Positions 1 to 11,176 of a DNA stretch of 64,000 nucleotides are shown piece after piece (positions within the stretch are counted from its first letter, which is position 1; the number at the start of each line of letters is the position of its first letter). This stretch comes from Dioscorea cayenensis subsp. rotundata (Eukaryota; Streptophyta; Magnoliopsida; Dioscoreales; Dioscoreaceae): contig NC_052489.1 in the NCBI RefSeq assembly GCF_009730915.1, positions 26,901,916 through 26,965,915 on the forward strand, in the 5' to 3' direction. Both the position numbers and the translations under genes were made by a program. The notes beneath the pieces were generated by a model. That model searched no databases, was not told the DNA's origin, and was given only the letters and a program-made list of their open reading frames with translations.

Positions 1-369
1 TTCAAACTTGGTAGTAGCTGTCATTTCTAATTGACTTGAAGTTTCTCAGGAGTACAATTCTCGTAAAAATATATATATATATATATATATTGACTTCTTT
101 GATTAATTTTTAATGTGGATTAGAATTTCTCTTTAAACCTTAACAAATGACTTAATTAGTCTTGCTGACCTTCAAATTCATATAAATTAAAAGGCAAATA
201 TTTTCATTAATATTTTCTTATTGCTGTCAATGTCATTGCCAAACCTTAGTAAATTTTTTATTTTTTTTTTTTGAGATAATGTAGATAAAGTGAAATCATT
301 TTATCTTCTGTATAAAAGTCAATATCTTAAATATTAAATTATTATAAAGATTTGAATTTAAGATTTTTT

Positions 370-499
370 AAAATGTCTCACACTAATCTTTGTTTTCCTC
401 ACTGCTGGTGAGGGTTGACTCTTTCCTTTTACTTCCGTTTTATTTCAATAAATTTGTGATTTATCCACATTTAAATAAAAAAAAATGTCTCACACTAAT
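370..499 (+). repeat. short retroposed insertion with 18-bp TSD
   Basis: The 18-mer AAAATGTCTCACACTAAT occurs at 370-387 and again at 482-499. Between them lie 94 bp ending in an A-rich tract, with a tail close to TTTGTGATTTATCCACATTTAAATAAAA. Similar tails (TGTGGTTTATCCA followed by TTTTATTAA) occur near 8625 and 24690, so this looks like a 5'-truncated copy of a LINE- or SINE-like 3' end. The family is not recognised. Confidence 0.5.
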
Positions 500-890
500 T
501 TTTCATAATTGAGCTAATACCATTATGCTATAAGCCCTTTCGTATTCTGTATCTTTACCTTTTGCTAGTAAAAACAAATTTTATCGACAAAGAACCCTAT
601 CTAAACATAATGCCTTTATGGGCTTGGGCCTAACGAATTCATTCTTGTAAAAGCCCATATAAAATTCCCATGCTTCAACTGGAGGTGCGTGTTAGCATAT
701 TCTTATTTTATCTGGGTTTGATACTCATTTAAAAAAAATGTCTAAAGTCTCACGGAGTTGGTGGACTCAAGATAGAATAATTATTTATTTTGGATAAAAT
801 CATAAAAATGGATAAAGCCAAAACAAACAGATATAAAACAAATGGAAATGGGAGAAAGTAAACCACAAGTTGATCACATGAAACGAGAAG

Positions 891-936
<46 letters not shown>

Positions 937-945
<9 letters not shown>

Positions 946-1056
946 TTGATAAATGAGATTAGCTTAATTAAATAAGCATGATTGTCACTAAATTAGTATA
1001 TATATTTGATAAATGAGATTAGCTTAATTAAATAAGCATGATTGTCACTAAATTAG
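937..1056. repeat. perfect 60-bp tandem duplication
   Basis: Positions 937-996 and 997-1056 are identical (unit contains TTTGATAAATGAGATTAGC). The unit directly follows a (TC)n(TA)n microsatellite. Identity over 60 bp means a very recent duplication or an assembly slip. Confidence 0.9.
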
Positions 1057-1822
1057 TATTTATACTCGGTTAATATCTCTAATCACTCCAATCGGATAAC
1101 TTGCCATTTGTCAGTGGACTCCTCCAGCATGATTGTTTTTGCATCTACCAATTAATATATATATATATATATATATATATTTAATTATATCAATTTTATT
1201 AATATTATGGGGCATAGTTTTCATTAAATGATTTGTTTACATGTTACGTTTTAGAATTAAGAAATTGCAATGGATTGAATACCAGCTTAATTCATAAGAG
1301 ATTTAAACTTTGGGAAAAATATTGAGGGTTAAAACTTATTAATTCATAAATTTATTTATATACATCAGATTAACTTTAGAATTTTCAAGTCAAACCAAGT
1401 TGATTAATTCATGCAGTGGAGAGATCCAGATGTTCACGTTCATGCAATCGACATGATATGATATATACTCATAATAATAATATACATATTTATTATCTTA
1501 AATAATATTAACATATTAATATAAATATAAATATACATATATATATATATATCACTAATTAAATATAACAAGAGTAGCTAACCTAATTACAAGAAAAATT
1601 AAAAAAAAAGCTAGAGTTTGATCAACTGCTTCACAACATTCATTAGACATCACATGCTACACCAGAACACTTTCCTCATCCCTTGTTTTTTTTCACGTAA
1701 CCCCCTCTATTCTCCTCAAATTACCTAATCTACTTTTCACGTTCCTCAAAAACAGACGTGAAAATTCTGATTAGGTCCCTAGGAAAACAGAAACCCCCTT
1801 TTCTTTTTCTTTTTTTTTGTTT

Positions 1823-2296
1823 TCAGTCCAGCCGGAGAAGTCGCCGGAGATCTCTGGTTGCCGTCTGGTCAACGGCCACAACCCGTCTGGTAGAGAAGTT
1901 AGGCAGGGGAAGCGCGCTAGGAGCTGGTGCTGAAACTAAGAAGCCAGCGCCGGCGTAGATCTCCCCGGCCGTCCGGTCCTCTTTCCAGACCGTCCTCGGG
2001 ATCAGATCTGGCTCGGGCCCCAGCCGTCCGATCCCGAACACGGTGTCATCTGCCCGCCGGAACGCGTCAAGGGGTTGACCTCTCTGGAGGATCGTCACGT
2101 GTCCAGCGACGATGTGGCTCGAGGAGGTGGATTTTGAAGGTTTTGGGGAACCTTCTCGTTGCTTCTTGGGATCTGGACGAGGGGACCATGAGGGCTTTCG
2201 GGAGGACTTAGGGTTAGGGTTCCGGCGATGGAAGAGGGTTCCGGCGGGAGTCACCGGCGGCAAGCAATCTCGTGGACGGAGAACCTCGGTTCCCAT
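1823..2296 (-). CDS. PNRC-motif small protein
   Basis: Intronless frame of 157 residues. I start it at Met 2296 (MGTEVLRPRDC), because plant homologues as I recall them begin with this MGTEVLRP motif; an upstream in-frame Met at 2350 lies only 14 bp below the TATA box. Order of parts: conserved N-terminus (1-11), basic Ser/Pro-rich stretch (about 28-58), the block GRLGPEPDLIPR (about 90-101), the block EIYAGAGFLVSAPAPSALPL (about 111-130) running into PNFS, and the C-terminal ATRDLRRLLRLD. The SALPLPNFS stretch resembles the proline-rich nuclear receptor coactivator (PNRC) motif, which in animals binds the decapping factor DCP1. A role in mRNA turnover is inference only. The frame is complete. 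Confidence 0.8.
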   Translation of the reverse strand: MGTEVLRPRDCLPPVTPAGTLFHRRNPNPKSSRKPSWSPRPDPKKQREGSPKPSKSTSSSHIVAGHVTILQRGQPLDAFRRADDTVFGIGRLGPEPDLIPRTVWKEDRTAGEIYAGAGFLVSAPAPSALPLPNFSTRRVVAVDQTATRDLRRLLRLD

Positions 2297-2363
2297 TTGG
2301 ATCGATCGAAGAAGAGAGAAGAAAGAAGGGATGAATGGAGATGGGGGCAAAGAAAGAGGTGTG

Positions 2364-2371
2364 ATTTATAG
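2364..2371 (-). promoter_or_regulatory. probable TATA box of the PNRC-motif gene
   Basis: The minus strand reads CTATAAAT about 70 nt upstream of the chosen start codon (2296). This supports the inner Met, since a transcript starting some 30 nt downstream would leave the outer Met (2350) with almost no leader. Confidence 0.5.
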
Positions 2372-3375
2372 GACGGAGATGGTGACGTTCCCAATTCCCA
2401 GAAATATCCTCGATTGTACCTCGTGATCCGTGTTTACGATTAGATCGAACGATGGTGATTGAATAGGATTTGATTAAAGCCACCAGGTTGGAATGGGGTG
2501 GTCATTGACGCGTTCTGTTTGACGTGACGGTGACGGAACTGTAACGGCGTTTGGTCGGTCGGATGTCGGCGTATTATTGGTGGGGTAGGAACCTAAAAAC
2601 AAGTGAAGGTGCCTTGATGTGTCCCCACGTGGATTTATTATTTTTATTATTTTAATTATTTTTTTAAAAGATTTGAGTATCTTTGTGTTTCTTTCTTTTA
2701 TTTTTTTTGTTTGTTCCAAGGAGGAGAGACATCTTTATTTTTTTTTTAAAAAAAAAAAAAGGGAAAGAAATGTTGTTATTATGATAAGGAAAAGGTTATT
2801 ATTAATAAATAAATTAAATAAAAATGGTTGAAATTTTTAATCGGTAATTTGCTAGATTTGTTGAAATAAAAAAAAGGTTTTGGTGTGATTATGATTAAAG
2901 GCTGTGGAAAAAAAAAGGAAGAAGGGCAGGTATGATTGAATAAGAAATGGACACGTACTTGCTCCAAAGAAAAAGAAATGGCTTAAAATGAGAATATGTG
3001 ATTCCCACTCAGAAAATCCAGTTGAGGAGACCAAGTCTATCAGAACCTTTTGTTTTTTCTTTCTTTTTTTTATTTAGTATTTCTATAAAGTGGGTCCTTC
3101 AATTATTCTCTTTTAATCGAGTTTAATATTTTAAATTTGATTATTCCACAAACTTAAAAATGATATTTCCATAAAAAGAAAAAAATGTTAAATAATATAT
3201 TATTAAGACTCAATTGTCAACTCTCAATGCTCAAATGAAACTTACATGACAGAATAGGATCACATGTTAATGAATTGAATTGCAATAATCTTGCACTACT
3301 TGCAATCAAATAAGAACAATAATTAATCAATTCTGCATAATTAGCATCAACTGGAATCTCAAACTGGCAAACCTT
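2372..3375. other. promoter region and 3' flank between two minus-strand genes
   Basis: No coding potential seen. 2480-2600 is moderately GC-rich, consistent with the upstream region of the PNRC-motif gene. The rest is poly-T/poly-A rich and includes the 3' flank of the sugar transporter. Confidence 0.6.
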
Positions 3376-6300
3376 CTAAATCCTCGTATGGGGACTCATT
3401 GATGCATGAATCTCTTCCAGTGTTCGACCTTTGGTTTCAGGTACCATCTTTGCCACAAATACAACTGTTAATGCATTGATTATAGCATAGATGAAGAATG
3501 TACCTGAAAAGAAAATTGATTTAAGTGTTATTCACTGGAGTTTACTTTTAAATACAATTTAGTGCATTTAGAGTGAGAATGTGTATATATATACACAAAA
3601 ACATACAGGAAAATATAAATTACCTGCTGAATTCCAACTCATGAGGAAGTTGAAGGAATAAGAAGTACACCAAGATCCAGACCAATTCACCAAAGTCACT
3701 AAACTTCCAGCAATTCCTTTTATGTTTAGAGGGAATATCTGCAAGCAATCCATTTCACTAAGCATGAAAAATCTTCTCTTTAGTTGACAAATGATGGACT
3801 GCTTTGTCTCACCTCAGACATGATGACCCATGGAATAGCTCCCATTCCGATGGAGAAGGATCCGAGATAAGTCTGTCTCATGAAGCCAGGCACAAGAAGT
3901 TGTAATTTTTCGTCAGAAACTCTGAAGAGAAATTGTTCAACTGACTCTTTTTCACAATGAGTTTCAAAGGTTGGTGAGTTTGTTTTGTAATTCAATTAAG
4001 CAAATGCTCAAAGTGCAATACAGTATTTGTTCTATGACAATCTATATGATACTTTCTTGAAAGCCATTGTTTGCAAAGTCCACTACTACTTACCAGCATA
4101 CCAGAAACAGCAAGTATTGGAGCCCAATCAGTGTACATGTTATGGTCCTGTTTCCATAGGATGTGTCTTAGCGCTTAAACTTTAAAAAGTAGAAGCAGAA
4201 AGGTAAATACATGACAGAGGCCAATTACTTACCCTGAAATAGAATGATAAGCCAGCTTGAAAGGTGCCCAGAAATGTTCCGGATGCTGAGATCTGATATA
4301 CAACAAATACATTTATCGGAAAAGGTCCTTTTTCATTAAACTTTAATGATAATTACCATGTCCATTGGCAAGGCTTACCATAAGAAGAGGCCTTCTCCCA
4401 GTCCTATCCAGGAAAATAGCACCTAAAATTGTAACAGGTATCTGCACGATGGCAAAGCTATCACTAATAATCTTAGTCAAGTGAATCTCATAACTTCATA
4501 ATGGACTGGTAAGAAACCTGAGTAAGGCCCAACAAGATAGTCGCAAGTCTAGCCGATGAAAACCCTGTGATGGCGGGACAACAGTGAGCATATAGAATAC
4601 AGGTAGTAACTTTATTACTTTTAGGAAGAAACCATTCTACCTGCAGCTGCAAATGTTTCACTGGAATAGAATATGATTCCATTGACCCCACCAAATTGTT
4701 GGAACACCATGAGACCAACTCCTATCTGCAATCCTTAGACTTCTTTATTTATAACAATGTTGAGAAATTTCCCAGTTTCATTTAGTCATAAGGTTGGTGA
4801 GATTGCTCACAATGACAGGCCGTATATAATTCCATTGAAAGAGATCTTGAACTCGACCCTTGGGCAGAGTCTCTAAAGTATCAATGTGTTCCTGTGAGCA
4901 ATTAGAGGAATTTTCTTTTTACTTATATGTTAAAAGATTAAACAAGGCACAAGTAAATTTGCTATTGATGTTAGAGTTGAGTGCATACTTGAATCTCTTG
5001 GACCTCTGCAGAAATATCTGCATCTTTTCCTCGAAGGATTTGACATGCATCCTCAAATTCTTTGCGGCGTCCAATTTTTGCCTTAAGTTTATTGTTGGAG
5101 TTAAAGAGTTCAGCCATTCATTACATGTGCACTAATATGAGAGTGAATTACAAGCCTACCAGCCATCTAGGAGACTCTGGGATGAAGACCAGCCCAACAA
5201 GAAGAACAAAACAAGGAACAATTCCTGCACGAAGGAACTTACAGAGCATCAGTTTAACATTTATCAGACATTCCTGCACCAAATTCAAAAGCCAAACAAA
5301 ATGAAGTTCAAAATCATCACCAGTTAAGGCCAAAGTTCGCCAACTGACAAGTGCACCAATGATGAAAGCAACTGCTATTCCCACGGTTATCATCAGCTGC
5401 AGAACTAAGAATTAAACAATAAATATGTCAATAAGGAGCCACATGGTCAGTTTAGTTCCTAACCTGATTTAAGGTTGTGAGGGCTCCTCGGAGATTCTTC
5501 GGAGTAATTTCAGCAATGAATATTGGTACCTGTTCATCAACATTTATACAACACCAAATGTGCTCTTAAGTTCCAATGTTTGCATTAGAGCTTTGTGTTA
5601 ATGGGGGCATTATTATTAACATATAACTAAATAGAGTGTTCCAAAGTTCATGCAATTACTATACCACGTAGGAAAGAACTCCAATTCCATATCCTGTGGC
5701 AAACCTCCCAAGATCAAGGAGTACAGCACCCTACACAAGATGAATGTAAGCACCATGGATGAAGATCATCGCTTATTAGTCATGACAAGCATATCAACAT
5801 GCTAAAACCTGCGCAAAGTATATAGCAAGCCATCCAATGGTGCAGATAATAGCTGATGCTCTCATTGCCTGCATGAATCCAACATTTCATATCAAAAATT
5901 CTTACTAAAGATCACAATTTGCTTTCACAATTAATTACCCCCTTGCGACCGATAAAATCAGAAGTAGGACCACTGGCCACTGCACCAATCATTGCTCCAA
6001 AATTCATTAATGAACCAAACAACCCATACTGCAAAACCGAAACAGGAAAAAATTACTCAGAAATTGTTTATCCACGAAAGTCCAATCTACTCCTGTCTGC
6101 GATGATATGTAGATCCACAGAAACAAACAAAGATTAACACGTTACTTTTGGATTTTCATGCTTTTTTTTTCTCAGCAATAACGCCACATGCTTCTTAATT
6201 ATTGGATCTAAGTATTGATTTTTCCTTGTGAACATGAATTTGGACATCATTATCTTACATTTGGTCTATGAAAATGATGTTTCAGACTCAATGAGCACCA

Positions 6301-6720
6301 AAAGACAAAATTTCAGATAAAAATAAACTCTCTATCAATCAAAACAGTCCCTTCCCTACACCACACCGTCAATCGAAATCCAAGACAAACCTCAGACAGG
6401 CTCAAATCCAAATCCTTCCTGAGATCCGCCTGCGCAGGCGCAGAGAACCCGATCTACACAAACAACAACAACAAGGGCACGCAAAATCAAACAACAAAAC
6501 AAACATCATGATGAATCCAAAACAAAAAAAGGAAAAGCGAAAACGAAGTGCTTACACATGATCCAAACTCAAAGGACCCACAAACAGCGACGAAGGTGCT
6601 GAATAGAACCATGCTAACCGATTCCTTGCCCTTGCTGATGAGCGACTCCCGAGCATCATCATCATCATCACCAAGCTTGGCAATGCTCACTCCGATCTCC
6701 CCGTCTTCTCTGCTCGCCAT
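3376..6720 (-). CDS. ERD6-like monosaccharide transporter
   Basis: MFS sugar porter of the ERD6-like (ESL) subfamily, normally on the vacuole membrane, moving glucose or similar sugars out with protons. I can join 18 exons with GT-AG borders and no frame break: 6556-6720, 6391-6453, 5939-6028, 5809-5868, 5665-5730, 5464-5529, 5321-5396, 5160-5224, 4989-5081, 4811-4891, 4641-4725, 4518-4564, 4379-4441, 4233-4292, 4094-4147, 3813-3872, 3624-3738, 3376-3503; 478 residues. Family marks: [11 protein letters not shown] after TM2, PESPRWL at the end of TM6, the sugar-site motif QQFGGVNG in TM7, DRTGRRPLL between TM8 and TM9, [11 protein letters not shown] after TM12. The N-terminus carries an acidic [10 protein letters not shown] stretch with a dileucine-like LI, as in tonoplast members. 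Length and exon pattern fit the family. The substrate cannot be read from sequence. Confidence 0.95.
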
Positions 6721-6749
6721 CGCTGCTCATCGATGGAGAAGAAGAAGGG

Positions 6750-6757
6750 TTTATATA
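6750..6757 (-). promoter_or_regulatory. possible TATA box of the sugar transporter gene
   Basis: The minus strand reads TATATAAA 30 nt upstream of the ATG at 6720. If used, the 5' leader would be very short, so the true start site may lie elsewhere. Confidence 0.35.
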
Positions 6758-7032
6758 GGCCGCGATGGCGGGGTATTGTCCTGAATCAAAGCATAGAATA
6801 GCACGATCCGTGCGCTAGATGGCTGACACCTGGCATATCTAAGGGTTGAGATTGGTGGTTTCATGTCCATCGACCAATTAAGGTATTAAAGATTAAAAAT
6901 GGCTGTTTTATTCCGGAGAGGATAAAGATCAGCAAATATTTCTATATTTTTTGTGGTGAGTTATTTAGGAAATAATAGAGATTGCAATTAACTAATTAAA
7001 TAGATAATTTATTTTAAAAAATGTAAAAATTT

Positions 7033-7288
7033 AAAATAAATATTAAAAGGAATCAAGGATTAGGCCAGTAGTAACTACAGTGTAGTATGGTTGAGAAGTC
7101 TCAAGTTCAAGTCTTTCAACTTGTATTGCACTAGTCTTTGTAGGAATTATGTGGGAGGAATACCTCTCGTCCTTCCCTTTAAAGTTGCATGATAAAGAAT
7201 TTATCCTATAAAATTATTTAGGCTACAAGTACACTTCCGTATTTGCTTGATCGGGTGCTTGACGTGTTTGTCAAAAATAAATATTAAA
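7033..7288 (+). repeat. SINE-like element with 15-bp TSD
   Basis: The 15-mer AAAATAAATATTAAA flanks both sides (7033-7047 and 7274-7288). The 226-bp insert has a pol III B-box-like GTTCAAGTC near 7113 in the context GAGAAGTCTCAAGTTCAAG. A degraded relative of that context (GAGAAGTCTCGAGTTCAAA) is at about 51020. The A box is not clear. A tRNA-derived SINE is the best reading. Confidence 0.5.
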
Positions 7289-8183
7289 TTTTGTTCTTTA
7301 AGTTTTTCTTAGTAATTAAATAATGATGATGATGATTTTAAGAAACTGTTTGCGACTATCTTTGAACCATAACAACTTTTGAATAAACATCAAATTCCTT
7401 ATTATTTGCTTTTGATTTAAATATATTCTTTCATTAAAATGACAGTATTTTACCTCTAGCAAAGAGAGAAGTTGAATTATCGAATTCAATTCGGGTAAGG
7501 AAAATTATTGTTCGATTAATTTAATTTAGATCTGAATTCTGAATTAAAATGAATTTAATTAATGCTGATATATTTTTTTAAAATAATCCAACCTTCCCAT
7601 ACTGTGGAGTGATCATTGTCCTATTTGCTGGAGAAATGAGAAATCAAATAGAATGTCTTGTATTTATAGTCTTAATTTTAATTAGTCAATATAATAACTT
7701 TATAAAAATTAATTAAATGAAGTATATTTATTTTCCTTTCCAATATTGCCATATAAATAACTTTATCTTTTCAATCGAAAAATAACTTTTTTCTTTTTAG
7801 GGAAGGACTTAGAAGACAACATAAAAATAACTTTTTTTTTTTTTTGAATGAAATATTCTTTTTAAGATGCAAGAACAACATTACTCCATTTTGCAGAATA
7901 AACATTTGTCTCAAAATAAAAACATAAAAATGTAAAAATGGGATAATATAGTATTAATTAGTTTTGAAATCCTCAAGATGTAGTAGATATTATGAAAATA
8001 AAAGACCATTAATCCAAGAAATGCAACAGGTTAACATAACCACATAAACATCATTTGTTGTCACAAATTGTTAACGACAAGAATTTAATAAACCTAAAAA
8101 AATGTTTAGCATGTCATATCCAGAGACTAATCAACAAAAAAGTTAAGAGATAAGAATAACTACATAAATGCACAAATAATAGT
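7289..8183. other. AT-rich spacer, nothing recognised
   Basis: Long A/T runs, no convincing open frame, no clear terminal repeats. Confidence 0.6.
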
Positions 8184-8197
8184 TCAGGAAACATTAG

Positions 8198-8534
8198 TGA
8201 AAATATCAAGTGAAGCAAGCAATGGTATAGCTATGCAGCAAAGCAAGCAAAAACAAGAGTACATGTGAGAGGTCGGGTGTTCAAATTTCATCCATGCAAA
8301 GGATCGGGTGTTCAACTTCCGTTTCGCAAATAAACAGTATAAATAGTGTAATTTATCCACTTTATTAAGTTTTATATTGTTTTTTGTAATCCACTGAGTT
8401 TGATTCTTTGTTCTGTTTTGGATCAGGTTTTGAGGCTTTGTATGCCTACATGGTTTCGGCCTTGTAGATGTACGGCCGTTTGTCGACATCCCAGGTCCAT
8501 AAAGTTAAGTTCGGAGCGTGACAAAATATCAAGT
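8198..8534. repeat. repeat fragment with an LTR-like 3' tail
   Basis: The stretch AAAATATCAAGT occurs at about 8196 and again at about 8523, bracketing some 315 bp. The right-hand 95 bp (8425-8520: GGTTTTGAGGCTTTGTATGC, CGGCCGTTTGTC, TTCGGAGCGTGAC) match the 3' end of the 2.5 kb solo LTR at 38461-38550. It is therefore a relic of the same LTR family or an element that picked up its tail. It is a fragment and codes for nothing. Confidence 0.5.
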
Positions 8535-9086
8535 AAAAAATCTTTGATTTCATACTTAAATGAGAGCCCATAATAATTAGAGAACTATGAATCAGAATAA
8601 CAAAATAACTCAGATATAAATTTGTGGTTTATCCATTTTATTAAAAAAAAACAAAAACAAAAACAAAATAACTGAGATTGGGAGAATAACTACATGTTTT
8701 CATAACAAGAACAATCCAAGAAATCAAGAAGTAGTTACACTTGGTGTGTCTTTGTTTCTATTCATACATTCATTGTAAAAGTAACAAAGAACCAATTGAT
8801 TCTCCAAGAAAGAAGAAAAGATCAGAAGAAATGCATGATGAAGGAGATACATTTTGTCTGTACAAACAAACTCTGTACTGCCAATTCAAGATAAACTTTC
8901 CGATTACCAAAATTAATTCATCATTTGTCAGATTGAATGGAATCAAATTGATTAAGATCTACAATCCAACACTAAGCATCTAAAGAATGAATCAAAAAAG
9001 GAAAACAAAATTCAATCTTGTTTGTATAATCCATCAAGAAAGAGAAGCAAGCAAGACATAAATAAAACACCACATACCAAAGAGAA
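8535..9086. other. 3' flank of the receptor kinase gene
   Basis: AT-rich, no gene seen. 8616-8665 carries a TTTGTGGTTTATCCATTTTA tail followed by an A-rich run, like the tails at 450-485 and 24690-24725. Confidence 0.5.
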
Positions 9087-11039
9087 TCAAACCAGCGTTT
9101 GATCATCAGAATCATCACTACCATCACCAGCATCCACATTCTGAGCATTACTATCCCCGGACAAGAAAGCCTGATAACCAGCAAAACTTGACAACTGACC
9201 AGACCCACTACTACTCACCGATCTCTCGATATCATCTAAATTAGCAATAAGCGAAATTGGCCTATCAGGTATACTAGGCACAGCAACATCAACACTCTCC
9301 AAAATCTTCACAACCTGATCCATGGTTGGTCTAGCATGCAATTGAGGATGAGAAGCAAGAACAGCAACAAGAACAAACTTCTCCATAACCTCATCCGGCC
9401 CTGGCTCATTTATTCCATCCTCAATAACATCCAATGTTCTTCCATTCCTAACCAAAGACCAAGCCCAATCAGTCACTAATGATTTCTCCCCTTCACCATT
9501 GTCCACAAATGCTTTCCTACCACTCAGTAATTCAAGTAACACAACACCAAAACTATAAACATCACTCTTCTCCGTCAATTGACCATACAAAGCGTACTCC
9601 GGCGCGACATAGCCGAGAGTACCGGCCACTCTAGTGCTTACATGCGACATTCCCTCAGGCGCAAACTTTGCCAATCCGAAATCAGCCACCTTTGGTTCGA
9701 AGTTTAAATCAAGCAATATATTGCTAGCTTTTATATCTCTATGTATAATGCTCGGCTGTGCGCCGGAATGCAAGTAAGACAAACCTCTAGCAGTGCCAAC
9801 GGCAATCCTCTGCCGCAAAGGCCAGCTCAATCTCTCAGCTGTTCTGCTGAAGAGATGATCATGCAAGCTGCCATTTTTCATCAAATCACAGACTATGATC
9901 CTCTGATGTCCTTCTCTGGGAGTTGTTGCAATGCAGTAGCCTCTCAAGGCGACAAGATTCACATGGCGAACGCTCGCAATGACTTCGACTTCGTGGGCGA
10001 AGCTCTCGTCGCCGGCGGCCGAGCAGTTCTTGAATCTCTTCAAAGCCACGTCAGAGCCGTCGGCGAGGATGCCTTTGTAGACATTGCCGTAGCCGCCTCG
10101 ACCGATGATGTAATCTCTGGAGAAATTTTTGGTCGCAGCCCTAATTTCATCGAACTTGAATTTGATCAAAGTTGTGCTCGATTCAATGGATTCAAGAGCG
10201 AGACTCCTCCCGCCAGGACCGACAAAATCTTTACGTCGGCGGCGACGCCGCTGGCGCCGGCGCCGGCGGAAAAAGAACCAAACCCCGAGTACGAAAAGGA
10301 GGAGCAAGACGAGGCAAGCAGCAGCGACGCCGTAGATCCAAGAATTAGAAGAGGATGAAGAAGAAGTGGAGAAGATGGTGGAGCTGAGTTGAAAAAGGCA
10401 GGAGACGGTGCCATCGTCGGTGGGACCGAAGCGGTTGATGATGGCTGCGGTGTAGATAGTAACGAGGTCGGAGCAGGTGGTGATGTTGCCAGTGTCGGAG
10501 GAGGAGCCGGGAAAGTAGGTGCCTTGGACGGCGGCGACACTAGCGGTGCAGGCGGTGCAGGAGGGGGTGGGAACAAGGGATTGGTTGCATTTGGAGGAGT
10601 GATCCTGGAGACGAGAGGTGTTGACATGGGACTCAAAATCGGAGAGAGTGGATATGTTCATGCAAGAAGGGGTAGAGATCCATTGAGGGAGAAAGCCACA
10701 AGAAGAGGTGAGATTGAAGGAAGAGGGGAGGAGAGGGGAGATGAGGGAAGTGTAGGAGGACCAGCAGGAGAGGGAAGAGGAAGGAGGAGGTATGAAGCGG
10801 GAATTGGTGAGAAGGTACTCGGCTTCGACGAGGTGGAGGCCATGGAGAGAGTAGGTGCAGATGGCGGAGGTTTCAGTGGGGATGGAGGAAGGGGATGATT
10901 CAGCTTCTTGTATGAATTTGTTAAGGACTGTGAAGTTCAGTGGACATGGTGTTGTTGTGGTGTTCTGAGAGGAAGATGGAGGTAAGTTCAAGGATGAAGA
11001 GAGGAGAAGAAGATGGAGAAGAAGAAGAAGATGATTCAT
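9087..11039 (-). CDS. RKF3-type SPARK-domain receptor-like kinase
   Basis: Single-exon frame of 650 residues, complete. Parts in order: signal peptide (1 to about 24), Cys-rich ectodomain of the RKF3/SPARK type (about 30-225, with the repeated Cys pattern SCWSSY, SSCGFLPQW, CTAC), one membrane span (about 234-257), a very basic stop-transfer run (RRRRRQRRRRRRK), and a Ser/Thr kinase (about 305-590). Kinase marks are all present: GRGGYGNV (P-loop, 313-320), VALKRF (Lys 344), HRDIKASN (433-440), DFGLAKF (453), GTLGYVAPEY. It is expected to be an active plasma-membrane kinase. Despite the common name LRR-RLK for RKF3, no leucine-rich repeat is visible. The ligand is unknown. A Ser/Gly/Asp-rich tail ends in SDDSDDQTLV. 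Confidence 0.93.
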   Translation of the reverse strand: MNHLLLLLHLLLLSSSLNLPPSSSQNTTTTPCPLNFTVLNKFIQEAESSPSSIPTETSAICTYSLHGLHLVEAEYLLTNSRFIPPPSSSLSCWSSYTSLISPLLPSSFNLTSSCGFLPQWISTPSCMNISTLSDFESHVNTSRLQDHSSKCNQSLVPTPSCTACTASVAAVQGTYFPGSSSDTGNITTCSDLVTIYTAAIINRFGPTDDGTVSCLFQLSSTIFSTSSSSSSNSWIYGVAAACLVLLLLFVLGVWFFFRRRRRQRRRRRRKDFVGPGGRSLALESIESSTTLIKFKFDEIRAATKNFSRDYIIGRGGYGNVYKGILADGSDVALKRFKNCSAAGDESFAHEVEVIASVRHVNLVALRGYCIATTPREGHQRIIVCDLMKNGSLHDHLFSRTAERLSWPLRQRIAVGTARGLSYLHSGAQPSIIHRDIKASNILLDLNFEPKVADFGLAKFAPEGMSHVSTRVAGTLGYVAPEYALYGQLTEKSDVYSFGVVLLELLSGRKAFVDNGEGEKSLVTDWAWSLVRNGRTLDVIEDGINEPGPDEVMEKFVLVAVLASHPQLHARPTMDQVVKILESVDVAVPSIPDRPISLIANLDDIERSVSSSGSGQLSSFAGYQAFLSGDSNAQNVDAGDGSDDSDDQTLV

Positions 11040-11125
11040 TGATGACGATGATGATGGAGAGGATGAGAGAATGGCTTTGTTCAGGGATGATGGTAGTTTG
11101 GTACTGTTGATGTTATTGATGACTG

Positions 11126-11129
<4 letters not shown>

Positions 11130-11164
<35 letters not shown>
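11130..11164. repeat. (GA)n microsatellite in the receptor kinase 5' leader
   Basis: About 17 GA units lie 90-125 nt upstream of the ATG at 11039; on the gene strand this is (TC)n, a common plant 5' UTR/core promoter feature. GTATAAC on the gene strand at about 11170 could be the TATA element. Confidence 0.75.
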
Positions 11165-11167
<3 letters not shown>

Positions 11168-11176
11168 GGTTATACT

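Larger units (their letters stand above)
1..1822. other. AT-rich spacer, no gene seen
   Basis: No open frame here looks like a protein. It holds several (AT)n and (TC)n microsatellites (about 70-90, 895-945, 1156-1181, 1535-1552), a perfect 60-bp tandem duplication (937-1056) and a short insertion with an 18-bp target duplication (388-481), both listed separately. The rightmost part is the 3' flank of the minus-strand gene that follows. Confidence 0.7.

Noticed and set aside
10166-10898. Frames on the plus strand and in other minus frames within the receptor kinase gene
   Set aside because: They lie inside a clearly conserved kinase/SPARK frame and show no domain.
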